NCBI GenBank assembly: GCA_903928685.1
Contig: CAIYRS010000108.1
Span: forward strand, 83,161-147,160
Length of the DNA stretch: 64,000 bases
Direction: 5' to 3'
From: an uncultured Methylococcaceae bacterium
GTDB lineage: Bacteria > Pseudomonadota > Gammaproteobacteria > Methylococcales > Methylomonadaceae
Position numbers and translations under genes: made by a program. Below are positions 18,204 through 28,738 of the stretch, in pieces (the first letter of the stretch is position 1; each line of letters opens with the position of its first letter). The notes under the pieces are model-generated. The model did not search any database. It was not told the DNA's origin and worked only from the letters and a program-made list of their open reading frames with translations.

Positions 18204-19550
18204 TTATTTCCGACTAGCCGATCTCTTATCCGCTAGCACCAACCATTCATTAAATTTAGCCAATTCTGGACCGATTAACCTTCCCGCCTGAAATAACAAC
18301 GTACTCCGCGATTTAAAATAACGGTAACGTGATTGCCGTTGTTCCAGCCTTGCTTCCGACAAGCGTTTTTCTGTACCTAGCAAATCCACAATCGTTACCA
18401 CACCCAATTCATAGCCTTTCTTCATAGCATCGCGGGATTTTTCGCTGGCGGACAATTGCCTATCTGTCGCTAAACTGCGGGCAGGGGAGGTTTGCATATC
18501 CAGATACGCAGCGCGGGTTTGTTTTTCCATTTCCCGTAACTTTTTTTCTAGCTCGCTTTCATTGAGTTTTTTTCTTGCGGTCGCCTCACGGATTTTGGCA
18601 TCAGTGCCACCACCTTCGTAGATAGGTACGGTGGCTTGCACGGCGGCGGTGCCAATATCAAAAGGCGGCGACTGCCTGTTGTTATACGAGGTGTCACTGT
18701 AAGTGCCACTTAATTGCAATTCAATGCGTGGCAGATAACCCGCTTTATAGGCGGAAACATTTTGCCGCGCCGATTCTATCGCATGTTTTAAAGCTTGCAA
18801 TTCAGGGTTTAGCTGTCCGGTTTGTTGTACCCAAGAATCAATACTGCCTTCCGGCGGTAATTGGGTGCTGTCCAAGCGCGCGGGTTGGATGGCGGTTACG
18901 GCATCGCCAGTCAATTCGCGCAGTTTTTCTAGGGCGACACGGGCATTGTTTTCATTTTCCAATAATTGGGTGCGTAAGGTTTCGGTGCGGGCTTCCAGCT
19001 CATAAAGATCGGTAATCATCGCCATTTGCCGGGCTTGCATGGCACGAACCCGCTCTAGCTGTTGCTCGTTAGAATGCAGTTCGGCGGCGATAATTTCACT
19101 TTTGTCTTTTGCCTCCAGCGCATCCACATAACGGTCGATTAAATCGGCAATCAGTTTTTGATGGGCAGACAGCAAGTCTTCTTCGCTTTGCGAGGTTTTT
19201 TCCTCTTGGCTTTTCATCAACAGATAAGCTTGCAAATCAAACAGCGGTTGTTGGAAGTTAACGCTGGCACGGGTGCCTGGATAATCGGAAGAAAATTCAG
19301 GGCTTAAATTAGTGCCTGCACTGTGGAAACGGTTTAGCGAGTAATTGCCGACTACGCTGATTTGCGGCATCAATGCGGCAAAACTGCGGTCTTCTTGGGC
19401 GCGGATCAATTCCACCGTGTATTGGCTGCTGAGCAAGTCCGGCGACGCTAACACGGCGCGTTCATATAAACTCAGCAAATCATCGCCAGCTTGGGCGTTT
19501 AGGCTTAAGGCGATACCCGCCGCGAGTAAACTAAATCGGCGCATGTTCAA
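18204..19550 (-). CDS. TolC-family outer membrane protein of a type I secretion system
   Basis: The 448-residue precursor has a signal peptide (about 1-21, ending AQA) and two TolC/OEP repeats with long alpha-helical stretches. Typical are the mature start LSLYERAVLASPDLLSS and the C-terminal GYELGVVTIVDLLGTEKRLSEARL helix. It would form the outer-membrane channel-tunnel. Its start overlaps the HlyD-family stop by 4 bases (ATGA), so it is the last gene of an ABC-HlyD-TolC operon. Confidence 0.9.
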   Translation of the reverse strand: MNMRRFSLLAAGIALSLNAQAGDDLLSLYERAVLASPDLLSSQYTVELIRAQEDRSFAALMPQISVVGNYSLNRFHSAGTNLSPEFSSDYPGTRASVNFQQPLFDLQAYLLMKSQEEKTSQSEEDLLSAHQKLIADLIDRYVDALEAKDKSEIIAAELHSNEQQLERVRAMQARQMAMITDLYELEARTETLRTQLLENENNARVALEKLRELTGDAVTAIQPARLDSTQLPPEGSIDSWVQQTGQLNPELQALKHAIESARQNVSAYKAGYLPRIELQLSGTYSDTSYNNRQSPPFDIGTAAVQATVPIYEGGGTDAKIREATARKKLNESELEKKLREMEKQTRAAYLDMQTSPARSLATDRQLSASEKSRDAMKKGYELGVVTIVDLLGTEKRLSEARLEQRQSRYRYFKSRSTLLFQAGRLIGPELAKFNEWLVLADKRSASRK

Positions 19551-20887
19551 TCCTCAATTAAAGAGCGGGCAAAAATATTGCTGAGCGGCTGCATCAGGTA
19601 TTCAAAAAAGGTGCGGTCGCCGGTGTTGATAAGCACTTCGGCAGGCATACCCGGTAGTAAAATCAAACCTTTATCCGCCAATTCTTGTAAGCCTTCGCTA
19701 TCGACTTCAACTCGCGCTAGATAGTAGCTGATTTGGTTTTTATCATCGGTGAGCCTATCTGCCGATAAAGCCAGCAGATGACCGTTAATTTTTGGGGTTT
19801 TCGCGCTTTTAAAAGCACTAAAGCGGATTTCGGTGCTTTGCCCGATATGCACGCGGTCAATATCCAGCGGCGAGACTTGCGCTTCAACAATCAGTTTTTC
19901 TTGCTGCGGTACGATGTCCAGCAAATGCCCACCGGGCGGGATGACTGCACCTAAGGTGTGGACGGTCAAGCCCAGCACCATGCCTGCTTCCGGCGCTTTG
20001 ATGATGGTGCGGGTAACGGTGTCCGACAGCCATTGGGTTTTTTCGCGCAATTCTGATAATTCCGCCTGCGCTTTGCTGAGTTCATCGACCACTTCGCGTT
20101 GGAATTCCTTTTCGATTTGCAGGATTTTCAAAGCGATTTCGCTGATTTGGGTTTGCGCGGTGGCGATGTTGGCGGTGAAATCACCTTCGTCACCTTGGGC
20201 TTCCGCTAGGCGGCGTTCCAATTCGGTGACTTTTTGTTTTTCCACATAGCCTTCTTTGAGCATCGCGCGGAAATCCACCAGCTCTTTATTTAAGGAGGCG
20301 GCTAAGTTATTTCGGCTATTTTTTTGTGCGCGAATGCCTTCAATTTTGGCGGCAAGTTGGTGGCGTTGTTCTTGCAAAATACCGATTTCGCCGTTGCGTG
20401 AGCGTTGCCGCACGGTGAAGGATTGGTCTTGCAGGCGCATCGCTTCTTGGGCGCGGACATCGTTCGTGGTTTGCATTAATAATTCTGGATAGGCCACTTT
20501 GCTTTTGCCGTCGCGTTCGGCGGTCAAGCGCGCTTCACGGGCGAGGGCGGAGAACAATTGCCCGCGCAAGGTTTGTAGTTGTGCGCGTGAGGAGGTGTCT
20601 TCCAATTCCAGCAAGATTTGGCCTTTGGTAACGGTGTCGCCATCACGGACGCTGATGGCTTTGACGATGCCGCCTTCTAAATGTTGTACGGTTTTGCGGT
20701 AACCTTCCACGGTAATCGTGCCGGGAGCCAGTGCGGCGCTGCCTAGCGGTGCTAATACCGACCAAGCACCAAAAAAGCCGAACACCACAATAATCATTAG
20801 ATAACCGAAACGGCGCACTGGACGGTCGTCGGCATAGAGGTTGATGTCCATTTGGTCGCTGTCAGATTTTGGTGAAAATAAGCTCAT
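19547..20887 (-). CDS. HlyD-family membrane fusion protein of a type I secretion system
   Basis: This 446-residue protein has a short cytoplasmic N-terminus and one membrane helix (about 27-50, LMIIVVFGFFGAWSVLAPLG). Then come the first half of the lipoyl domain (GTITVEGYRKTVQHLEGGIVKAI), a long coiled coil (about 95-290), the second half of the lipoyl domain (IIKAPEAGMVLGLTVHTLGAVI) and a beta-barrel domain. This is the PrtE/HlyD adaptor that links the ABC exporter to the TolC channel. It starts 2 bp after the ABC gene. Confidence 0.93.
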   Translation of the reverse strand: MSLFSPKSDSDQMDINLYADDRPVRRFGYLMIIVVFGFFGAWSVLAPLGSAALAPGTITVEGYRKTVQHLEGGIVKAISVRDGDTVTKGQILLELEDTSSRAQLQTLRGQLFSALAREARLTAERDGKSKVAYPELLMQTTNDVRAQEAMRLQDQSFTVRQRSRNGEIGILQEQRHQLAAKIEGIRAQKNSRNNLAASLNKELVDFRAMLKEGYVEKQKVTELERRLAEAQGDEGDFTANIATAQTQISEIALKILQIEKEFQREVVDELSKAQAELSELREKTQWLSDTVTRTIIKAPEAGMVLGLTVHTLGAVIPPGGHLLDIVPQQEKLIVEAQVSPLDIDRVHIGQSTEIRFSAFKSAKTPKINGHLLALSADRLTDDKNQISYYLARVEVDSEGLQELADKGLILLPGMPAEVLINTGDRTFFEYLMQPLSNIFARSLIED

Positions 20888-20889
20888 GC

Positions 20890-22599
20890 TTAGCCCTCCT
20901 GTTTGGCTGCTAAATTAGGTTGTTGCTGACGTTGGTTCAATTTCGCCAGCACTTCATCGCGCGGCCCGTCCAATACCAGTGCGCCTTCATTTAATACCAT
21001 GATGCGATCAACCATGCCCAAAATGCCGACACGGTGGGTGATGACAATCACGGTGCAGCCACGGACTTTAAGAGCCACTAACGCCCGTGCCAAGGCTTGT
21101 TCACCCAAATCGTCGAGGTTGGAATTGGGTTCATCCAGCACCACCAATACCGGATCGCCGTACAAGGCGCGGGCGAGGCCGACGCGCTGGCGTTGTCCGG
21201 CTGACAATAAGCCGCCTGTGCCGCCAATTTCAGAATCGTAGCCTTTGGGCAATTGTAAAATCATTTCATGGACGCCCGCCGCTTGTGCGGCGGCGACCAC
21301 TTTGTTGCTGTCCAACTCGCCAAAGCGGGCGATATTGTCGGCAATCGTGCCATCGAACAATTCAATGTCTTGCGGCAAATAACCAATACCGGGGCCAACT
21401 AGGCTGCGGTCAAGTTGCGAGACATCTGCGCCGTCGAAGCGGATCACGCCGTTGGCGGTCGGCCAAATGCCCAACAATGCCCGTGCTAAAGTGGATTTAC
21501 CGGAGGCACTTGCGCCAATCAGAGCGATAAATGTACCCGCCTGAATACTGAAATTAACACCTTTAATAACGGCAGTTTTTGAACCTGGTGGAACGATGAC
21601 CGCTTGTTCGGCGCTCAAATTGCCTTTTGGCATTGGCAGCGGCATCCGTTCTGGTTCTGCCGGAAATTGTCCTAGTAGCGTGTTTAAGCGTTCGTAAGCG
21701 GTACGGGCGGATAAGAATTGTTTCCAGCTGCCAATCATTAGGTCGATAGGCGCTAACGCACGGCCTAGTAAGATGGAGCCGCCAATCATCAGGCCGGGGC
21801 TGATTTGTTTGTCGATAGCCAACCACGCGCCTAAGCCTAAAATCAGCGATTGCATGGTGACGCGGTAGGTTTTTGATAAGGCGGCAATCAAGCCCGCTTT
21901 TTCGCTGGCGACCGCTTGCAGCATGATGAGTTTTTGTTGTTTTTCCTGCCAGCGGGTCATCAAATCCGGCAACATACCCAAGGTGTGTACCACTTCGGCG
22001 TTGCGGAGGTTGCGGGCAGTGGTGTTGGCGTTTTCTACCGAGATTTTATTGGCTTGTTCCAAATCGTCGTGGGTAGCGCGTTCATTCCAGATGGCTAATA
22101 AAATCAACAATACCGCAGAAAAAATCGCTACCGCGCCAAATGCCGGATGGAATAAAAACAGCAGGCCGACATACACGGGTAACCACGGGGCATCAAAAAA
22201 TGCGAACAGGCCGTTGCCCGTCAAAAACTGCCGTAACATCAACAAATCGCTAAGCGGCTGGGTACTGCTTCTGCCGCCGCTCATCAGCGATTGCCGGAAC
22301 AGCACTTTATATAAGCGTTCGTTTAGCAATAAATCAAAGCGGGTGCTGACCCGTATCAAAATCTGTGAACGTACCCATTCCAATGCGCCAAGCATGACAA
22401 ACAACACCACCGCCAAAATCGTCAACATTAATAAGGTAGAGGTGCTGCTACTGCTCAATACCCGATCGTACACTTGCATCATATATATAGATGGCAACAG
22501 CATCAGCAAGTTGATGAACAAACTGAAAATGGCGGCAGATTGGAAGGAGTGGCGGCACAGACGGATGGCTTGGGCGAGTTCTGAATCGGGTAAGCGCAT
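20890..22599 (-). CDS. Type I secretion ABC exporter (PrtD-like)
   Basis: This 569-residue protein has six membrane helices in the first 300 residues and a C-terminal ATPase. The ATPase shows Walker A GASASGKS, the signature LSAGQRQRVGLARAL, Walker B VLVVLDEPNSNLDD and the switch histidine in VITHR. It lacks the N-terminal C39 peptidase or C39-like domain of HlyB exporters, so it belongs with PrtD/AprD exporters of proteases, lipases and S-layer proteins. The promoter should lie in the AT-rich spacer above 22600. No RTX-type substrate gene is adjacent. Confidence 0.93.
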   Translation of the reverse strand: MRLPDSELAQAIRLCRHSFQSAAIFSLFINLLMLLPSIYMMQVYDRVLSSSSTSTLLMLTILAVVLFVMLGALEWVRSQILIRVSTRFDLLLNERLYKVLFRQSLMSGGRSSTQPLSDLLMLRQFLTGNGLFAFFDAPWLPVYVGLLFLFHPAFGAVAIFSAVLLILLAIWNERATHDDLEQANKISVENANTTARNLRNAEVVHTLGMLPDLMTRWQEKQQKLIMLQAVASEKAGLIAALSKTYRVTMQSLILGLGAWLAIDKQISPGLMIGGSILLGRALAPIDLMIGSWKQFLSARTAYERLNTLLGQFPAEPERMPLPMPKGNLSAEQAVIVPPGSKTAVIKGVNFSIQAGTFIALIGASASGKSTLARALLGIWPTANGVIRFDGADVSQLDRSLVGPGIGYLPQDIELFDGTIADNIARFGELDSNKVVAAAQAAGVHEMILQLPKGYDSEIGGTGGLLSAGQRQRVGLARALYGDPVLVVLDEPNSNLDDLGEQALARALVALKVRGCTVIVITHRVGILGMVDRIMVLNEGALVLDGPRDEVLAKLNQRQQQPNLAAKQEG

Positions 22600-22844
22600 G
22601 GGGCGGGAAATCCTAGGTTAATAAAATAATCTTGAGTTTAGTAGTTAGCCCGGCAATTCTACCTTATGAGTATTTATATTGTGCGACAAAGCGACAGAAT
22701 TGCGGGGATGATGGGAATAATTATGTGGCTGAGGTTTGGTGATTCAAGTTGGTGGTTATTTTTTAGGTGGTAGGGTATGCATTCGCAAGCCAATGCTGGA
22801 TTGTAACAGTGGCTATGGTGAGGGTTTTTCGCGGATGTTTGTGG

Positions 22845-22867
22845 TTATACACAAAAACTGTGGATAA
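22845..22867. other. Two facing DnaA-box-like sites in an 800-bp gene-free spacer
   Basis: TTATACACA (22845-22853, one mismatch to the consensus) and a perfect TTATCCACA on the minus strand (22859-22867) face each other. They lie in the AT-rich 22600-23400 spacer, which has no gene. Further right, GGCGGACGGCTGTCCGCC (from about 23163) is a hairpin followed by T residues. The boxes could titrate DnaA or occur by chance; the neighbouring genes do not suggest a replication origin. Confidence 0.4.
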
Positions 22868-23400
22868 CTCTGTGTGTTAATTGTTAGCTTTGCGGCTTAC
22901 TTGCGGTTTTTACAGCAGTTTTGTTAAATCGTACAATTATAAGTCAGTAGCTGTTGTTATTTATTATCAATGGCTTATGTGTTGTTTTTTGGGTTTTTCT
23001 GGGTTTGCTTGAATAAGCTAAGTGTTTGATTGTTTCTGTGGGCAACTAATGTTTACTAAAAACTATCTTTTGTTGTGTTGATGGTTGGTTGAATCTGTTG
23101 GTTGGAGTACAGGCTTCGTACTCAGATAATGATTTTTTGTCGGATGAGATTAGTTTTGTTGGGGCGGACGGCTGTCCGCCTTTTTAAGAACGCCTAAAAA
23201 CCCTACTGCGATCAGGCGAGCAGCCGCTCGCCGCTATGAAAATAATACCGGCAATGTACGAGGTTTACACGCCACGTTACAAAGCATAATTTCAGATTTA
23301 ATCCACCATCATTTTGCTGAGTGATTTAAATCTGATGCGCTGTGGATTTAAAAAGTGGCACGAAAACAGTCTGTTGACGTGCCAATTACTGATGCTCTTA

Positions 23401-25593
23401 TCACAAACTGCCGTTAGCTTTTAAGAATTGCAATAACTGCCGTAAAGCTTCGGGTTTGTTGGTGGGGGATTTTTGCCCGATTTGGTCGGCTTTATTGACA
23501 CCGTGGCAAGCCGGGCAGGTGCGGATTTCACCAGGTTGCATGGAGAGCCAATTGCGTTCCCTGACTACGGGGTTGCCTTGGGTATCGGTGATTTGCCATG
23601 TTAACGCGCGGCGGGTAGGTAACAGCATGGCGACCGAGCCATCGGCGGCTATTTTTACGCTGCCGCTAGGTGCGCCAGCCGCTAAAGGCGGATTGTTGGT
23701 AACGCTGTGTAAAGGTTGCGCTAATACCCGACGACCTGGGATGACATAATTGCTGTCATAGCTTTTAATGCCACGGATTTGGTCGGCTTGGAAGGCTTGG
23801 AAATGGGCGACATCATAGACTTTGCCTGCGTTGGTCGCGGTTTGCGTAGCACTGCCTGCAACGGCTAAATTAAACGGTTGCTGTTTGTCACTGACATCAC
23901 GGCGAGTAGTGTTCCGAACGATTGCCAATGCCAAGTTTTTGCTGGTCAGATAATTCCTTAAACTGGCTTCACTAACGCCTTCTTCTTGCAGGATTTGTTT
24001 TTCTGGTGTCGCTAAGATGCTGGTGCGTTTTGCTGGTATTGCCCGTGCTTTCACTTCAACAGGTTGTAACTCCCACAATTCGCCGCTGTAATGGACGAGT
24101 GAATCGGGGCTGTAATAGGTTAGGGTTTTGTTGATGCCAGTGGTAAGTGGCTGGTCGGCGGTGTAAGTGCCATTCGCCAATTTCTTTAAGGTACGGATAC
24201 GGAATTGGTAGCGAGATTGCGGATAGCTATGGGCAGAATCCGCCGAGGTGCTGCCTTCGTTTTTGTCTGCACGGGTTTCAAAGGTATGTGCTGCCAGCAT
24301 AGTACCGTCGGCTATCACCAGTGGGTCGCGGTAATGGCCAGAATCGGCGGCTGGCGGTGTTGCACCATCGCTGACAAATGACGCAGTGGTTTTGTCGGTA
24401 ATATAAGAGATGGTCATATTGGCAGCGTTGGTTGTTGGCGCTGCGCCATTAAGCCTGACGATTTGCCCAGAGGCATGGGTGCTAAATTCTGGGGCGTTAA
24501 TGCCAACAAACCAGTTTGGGGTTACTGGGTGTTGTTTGATTTGAAAAAAATTGCTGATCTTTTTTTGGTTGATGCTGGTGGTGAGGTAGGTAAGGGCGCT
24601 GTCATCGTTAAATGCCGCATCAACAAACGAGCCGCCTAATTCATGGCGACCGACATGGTTGACCAATTCCAAGTCAGAACCGTCTTCGTTAACTTGCCAA
24701 GGGAAAAAATGGTTAAAGCTATGTCCGTTAAAATGTGTGCCAGCTAAGGAAATGGCATCAAATTTTAATGGTTCAGGAAATACTTCTTGGCGGCTGTTCA
24801 ATTGCGTTGCCGTTGCCGATTCATTGGCGTAATTGAATGTGCCATAGTGCGGCACGCCATTACGGTCGGCGGCGGCTTGTTGGTCTTGTTGTAAATGATC
24901 CCAGCGGGTAAAAATCACCCGTCCATAGCTATCAACGAAGGGGTTGAAATCGCCGGAAGGTGCGTGGGTGACCATAAATAAGTTGCCGTCTACCGGGTTT
25001 AAACTCCACAAGCCGGTATTAGATGGCGCTTCTTCGTATTCATCGAGTTGCGGATAAAGATGGCTGGCGCCGTTGCGCGGGCGGTCGGAAACAAAAATGA
25101 TGCGTCCGTCAGTGCCGTAGGTAGGGCTGACATTATTGTAAGTCGCTGGTTGTTTGGCGACTTTGGTGATGACCGGGGTTTCATTTTTGCCTAAGCCAGT
25201 AATTTCATATAACTGCCAGCGGTACTGATTGATTTGATAGCGTGCGGGTGCGCCTTTCACCATGCTGAATATTATTTTGTTGCCATCCCAATGGACGGCT
25301 GGGTCGCGGACTTGAATGGCTGCGCCGCCTTGATGCCCGTCCATCCCATAGCCTGCTGCGGCAGTGAGGTTTTTTAGGCTGCCGTCGGGGTAGCGTATCC
25401 ATAAGTCGCCGCCACGTCCGGTGACATCAATCGCGCCTTTGTGGTTACAGAAGGTGGCGTTGATGGTGCAAAAATCTTGGGGGATGGGTACTTGGGTGAC
25501 GAAGGCGATAGGGTTATCGATGGCGGCTTGGGCAATGCTTGGTAGTTGGCTGGCTGCCATCAATAATACGAGTTTGAGTGATTGGTTTTTCAT
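23401..25593 (-). CDS. HzsA-like secreted monohaem protein
   Basis: The 730-residue precursor has a signal peptide (about 1-23, ending AQA). The body resembles the alpha subunit of hydrazine synthase: beta-propeller-like TolB-type repeats such as DGRIIFVSDRPRNG and SYGRVIFTRWDHLQQDQQ, followed by a domain with a single c-haem motif C693-x2-C696-H697 (TCPACHG). HZS-alpha-like proteins occur in organisms that do not perform anammox, and their reaction is not established. No HZS beta/gamma subunits are nearby. It should be periplasmic. It appears monocistronic. Confidence 0.7.
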   Translation of the reverse strand: MKNQSLKLVLLMAASQLPSIAQAAIDNPIAFVTQVPIPQDFCTINATFCNHKGAIDVTGRGGDLWIRYPDGSLKNLTAAAGYGMDGHQGGAAIQVRDPAVHWDGNKIIFSMVKGAPARYQINQYRWQLYEITGLGKNETPVITKVAKQPATYNNVSPTYGTDGRIIFVSDRPRNGASHLYPQLDEYEEAPSNTGLWSLNPVDGNLFMVTHAPSGDFNPFVDSYGRVIFTRWDHLQQDQQAAADRNGVPHYGTFNYANESATATQLNSRQEVFPEPLKFDAISLAGTHFNGHSFNHFFPWQVNEDGSDLELVNHVGRHELGGSFVDAAFNDDSALTYLTTSINQKKISNFFQIKQHPVTPNWFVGINAPEFSTHASGQIVRLNGAAPTTNAANMTISYITDKTTASFVSDGATPPAADSGHYRDPLVIADGTMLAAHTFETRADKNEGSTSADSAHSYPQSRYQFRIRTLKKLANGTYTADQPLTTGINKTLTYYSPDSLVHYSGELWELQPVEVKARAIPAKRTSILATPEKQILQEEGVSEASLRNYLTSKNLALAIVRNTTRRDVSDKQQPFNLAVAGSATQTATNAGKVYDVAHFQAFQADQIRGIKSYDSNYVIPGRRVLAQPLHSVTNNPPLAAGAPSGSVKIAADGSVAMLLPTRRALTWQITDTQGNPVVRERNWLSMQPGEIRTCPACHGVNKADQIGQKSPTNKPEALRQLLQFLKANGSL

Positions 25594-25726
25594 GGGGATT
25601 CCTAAAGTTTGGGCGTTGTTTTGTTAGGTGACGCTACTTTAGGCTGTTTTTTCGATTTTATTAGCGAGTGGTGGTTAATGTGTTAGCTGGTTCGCATTAA
25701 AAACTGATGTCACTCAATTTTTGTGA

Positions 25727-26022
25727 GTCGAAAATAAATAATAATGAATCGCTATCGCGATGTTTATTAAATCGGGTACTCGCACCCGAAGGCGAGTTAC
25801 TTTCTTTTGCGCCGCCAAAAGAAAGTAACCAAAGAAAAGGCGGCCCGATTACCGCTCATGTCTTGCGCTCCTCGCATTTGTCGGGGGATGGCAAAAGGGG
25901 CTTCCTGCCCCTTTGCCGCCGTGCGGTTTCCCTGCCGCACCCCTTCGGGCTGTTCCCGACAAATGCTGCGGTGCTCGACGCGGCAAACGGGAGAAAAGCA
26001 CGTTACTGCGTAACGTCAGTTA
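25727..26022. repeat. Structured dispersed repeat, copy 1 (about 295 bp)
   Basis: It matches the inverted copy at 50929-51215 over nearly its full length. Stems: a hairpin GTTACTTTCTTTT/AAAAGAAAGTAAC; an outer stem GCATTTGTCGGG (25874-25885) with CCCGACAAATGC (25955-25966). This encloses a hairpin at 25890-25917 (GGCAAA-GGGGC / GCCCC-TTTGCC) and a hairpin at 25921-25940. Between the two copies, base changes occur in complementary pairs in at least three stems. Short reading frames across it follow the repeat and are not believed. It fills most of the 460-bp spacer. Confidence 0.85.
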
Positions 26023-26053
26023 AAAATCCTAAGTGTGGTTGGATGTTGGTCGG

Positions 26054-26887
26054 TTAGTTTGTTGCCGCACGTTCGGCGTTTAATAGTGCGATAACGTCTT
26101 GCGTTTGCGGGCGTACGCCGCGCCAGAGGTAAAAGGCTTCGGCGGCTTGTTCGATTAACATGCCAAGGCCATCAAGGCTTTTTTGGGCGTGATGTTGTTG
26201 TCCCCAGCGGACAAAAGCGGTGGCTTGGTTACTGTAGGCCAAGTCGTAGCAGATGCCGTTGGCTACCAATAAGTTGTCCGGTAGGGGGGGTAGTTGATCG
26301 CTAAGGCTGGCGGAGGTGGCGTTGAGGATAATGTCGAATTGTTGGCCTACTAAATCTTCAAAACCACAGGCGTTGATGATGGCGAGTGTTTGGAAATCGG
26401 CGGCTAAGCCTTGGGCTTTTGCTACGGTGCGGTTGGCGATGGTTAAGCTGGTCGGTTGTTGTTCAAGCAGGGGCGCAAGGATGCCGCGGGTTGCACCGCC
26501 TGCACCTAAGATTAATAGGCGTTTGCCGTTAAGTTGGATGCTGTGGTTATCGGTTAAATCCCGCACCAGTCCGCAGCCGTCGGTGTTGTCGCCTAGTAAC
26601 AGGCCATTGTCTTGCATCTTTAAGGTGTTGACGGCTTTGGCGAATTCTGCGCGTGGGGTTTTTTCGGCGGCGTATTGCCAAGCCAATTCTTTCAGTGGCA
26701 CGGTGCAATTTAAACCTTTGCCGCCATCAGCAAAAAACTCGCTGACGGCAGTAGTGAATTGCTCGGCAGGTACGGCTTGGGCTTGGTAGCTGAGGTTTTG
26801 TTGGGTTTGTTCGGCGAAGAGTTGGTGGATACGTGGGGATTTGCTGTGGTTAATCGGGTATCCAAAAACGGCGTAGCGGTCAGTCAT
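26054..26887 (-). CDS. aroE: Shikimate dehydrogenase
   Basis: This 277-residue protein shows the AroE substrate-binding SKSPRIHQLF segment, the catalytic lysine in NCTVPLKELAW, NTDGCGLVRDL, and the NADP-binding LILGAGGATRGIL with NRTVAKA. It reduces 3-dehydroshikimate in aromatic amino acid synthesis. Length matches E. coli AroE (272). It starts 18 bp after the hemB stop, so the two are probably co-transcribed from upstream of hemB. Confidence 0.95.
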   Translation of the reverse strand: MTDRYAVFGYPINHSKSPRIHQLFAEQTQQNLSYQAQAVPAEQFTTAVSEFFADGGKGLNCTVPLKELAWQYAAEKTPRAEFAKAVNTLKMQDNGLLLGDNTDGCGLVRDLTDNHSIQLNGKRLLILGAGGATRGILAPLLEQQPTSLTIANRTVAKAQGLAADFQTLAIINACGFEDLVGQQFDIILNATSASLSDQLPPLPDNLLVANGICYDLAYSNQATAFVRWGQQHHAQKSLDGLGMLIEQAAEAFYLWRGVRPQTQDVIALLNAERAATN

Positions 26888-26905
26888 AGTGGTGTCTTGT
26901 GAGGT

Positions 26906-27961
<1,056 letters not shown>

Positions 27962-27985
27962 TTAGAGGTCATTTTAGAGGATTTT

Positions 27986-28627
27986 ATGAAGGCTAAGCAC
28001 TATATATTATTTGGGATGTTGGCTATGTTGTTAGCAATTATGCCTATGCCCAGCGCGTTTGCAGCGGATTTGTTGCCGCCTCAGCAAGCGATAGCAACCG
28101 CTTCTACGAAGCTACAGGAAAAGTTACAAGACCCGTCTTTTACTAAAGATTTCAATAAAATCACCCAGTATGTCAATGAGACTATTTATCCACATACCGA
28201 TTTTGATCGTATTGCGGCCTTGGTGTTGGGTAAGATTTGGAAAACGGCAAGTGCGGATGAGCGCGAGCGTTTTAAGCAGGAATTTCAAACCTTGTTGGTA
28301 AGAACTTATTCCCGCGCTTTTGTTGAGTTTAAAGAGTGGTCAGTAAGGTTTCTGCCTTTAGATATGGAAAACGGCGCAACTAAGGTGATTGTTAAAACCG
28401 AGGTGTTACAACCTGGTACGCAACCGATTAGTGTCGATTACCGTATGGCATTGAATGAGGGTGATTGGAAGGCTTACGACATTATGATTGAAGGCGTGAG
28501 TTTGGTGACCAATTACCGCACCACTTTCAGTAATGAAATTGAGACGAAAGGTTCTTTGGGTGCGATTATCGATGGTTTGGTAAAACGTAACGCCGAAGCC
28601 TTAGCTGTTAAATCCGCGAAAAAGTAA
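27986..28627 (+). CDS. mlaC: MlaC-type periplasmic phospholipid carrier
   Basis: Start taken at the ATG at 27986 after AGAGG; the protein is 213 residues. A signal peptide (about 1-26, ending AFAA) precedes the Tol_Tol_Ttg2/MlaC domain. The domain shows FTKDFNKITQYVNETIYPHTDFDRIAALVLG, ERERFKQEFQTLLVRTYSRA and the WKAYDIMIEGVSLVTNYRTTF segment. MlaC shuttles phospholipids between the outer-membrane MlaA complex and the inner-membrane MlaFEDB transporter. Those partners are not adjacent, so the gene is detached from the usual operon. Confidence 0.9.
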   Translation: MKAKHYILFGMLAMLLAIMPMPSAFAADLLPPQQAIATASTKLQEKLQDPSFTKDFNKITQYVNETIYPHTDFDRIAALVLGKIWKTASADERERFKQEFQTLLVRTYSRAFVEFKEWSVRFLPLDMENGATKVIVKTEVLQPGTQPISVDYRMALNEGDWKAYDIMIEGVSLVTNYRTTFSNEIETKGSLGAIIDGLVKRNAEALAVKSAKK

Positions 28628-28738
28628 CCATTAACTTACGATTTCTTGTAGGTTAAGTCAGTATTACATTTAAAGCCGATTGTGGCGCTGTTTTTGGCGC
28701 TACGATGGCTTTAAATGCCCATCTTAAGCAGTTCAAAC

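Noticed and set aside
22600..23400. Chromosomal replication origin
   Set aside because: Only two DnaA boxes and none of the usual origin neighbours (dnaA, dnaN, gidA, mnmE, parAB). Kept as a low-interest observation only.
23401..25593. Anammox hydrazine synthase
   Set aside because: Only an alpha-like protein with one haem motif; no beta/gamma subunit or hydrazine dehydrogenase nearby, and the surroundings are those of a gammaproteobacterial methylotroph.
25807..26057. Short frames encoding RRQKKVTKEKAAR-type proteins (also 50906-51206)
   Set aside because: Both lie entirely within the two copies of the structured repeat, in opposite orientations, with changes that follow stems rather than codons.
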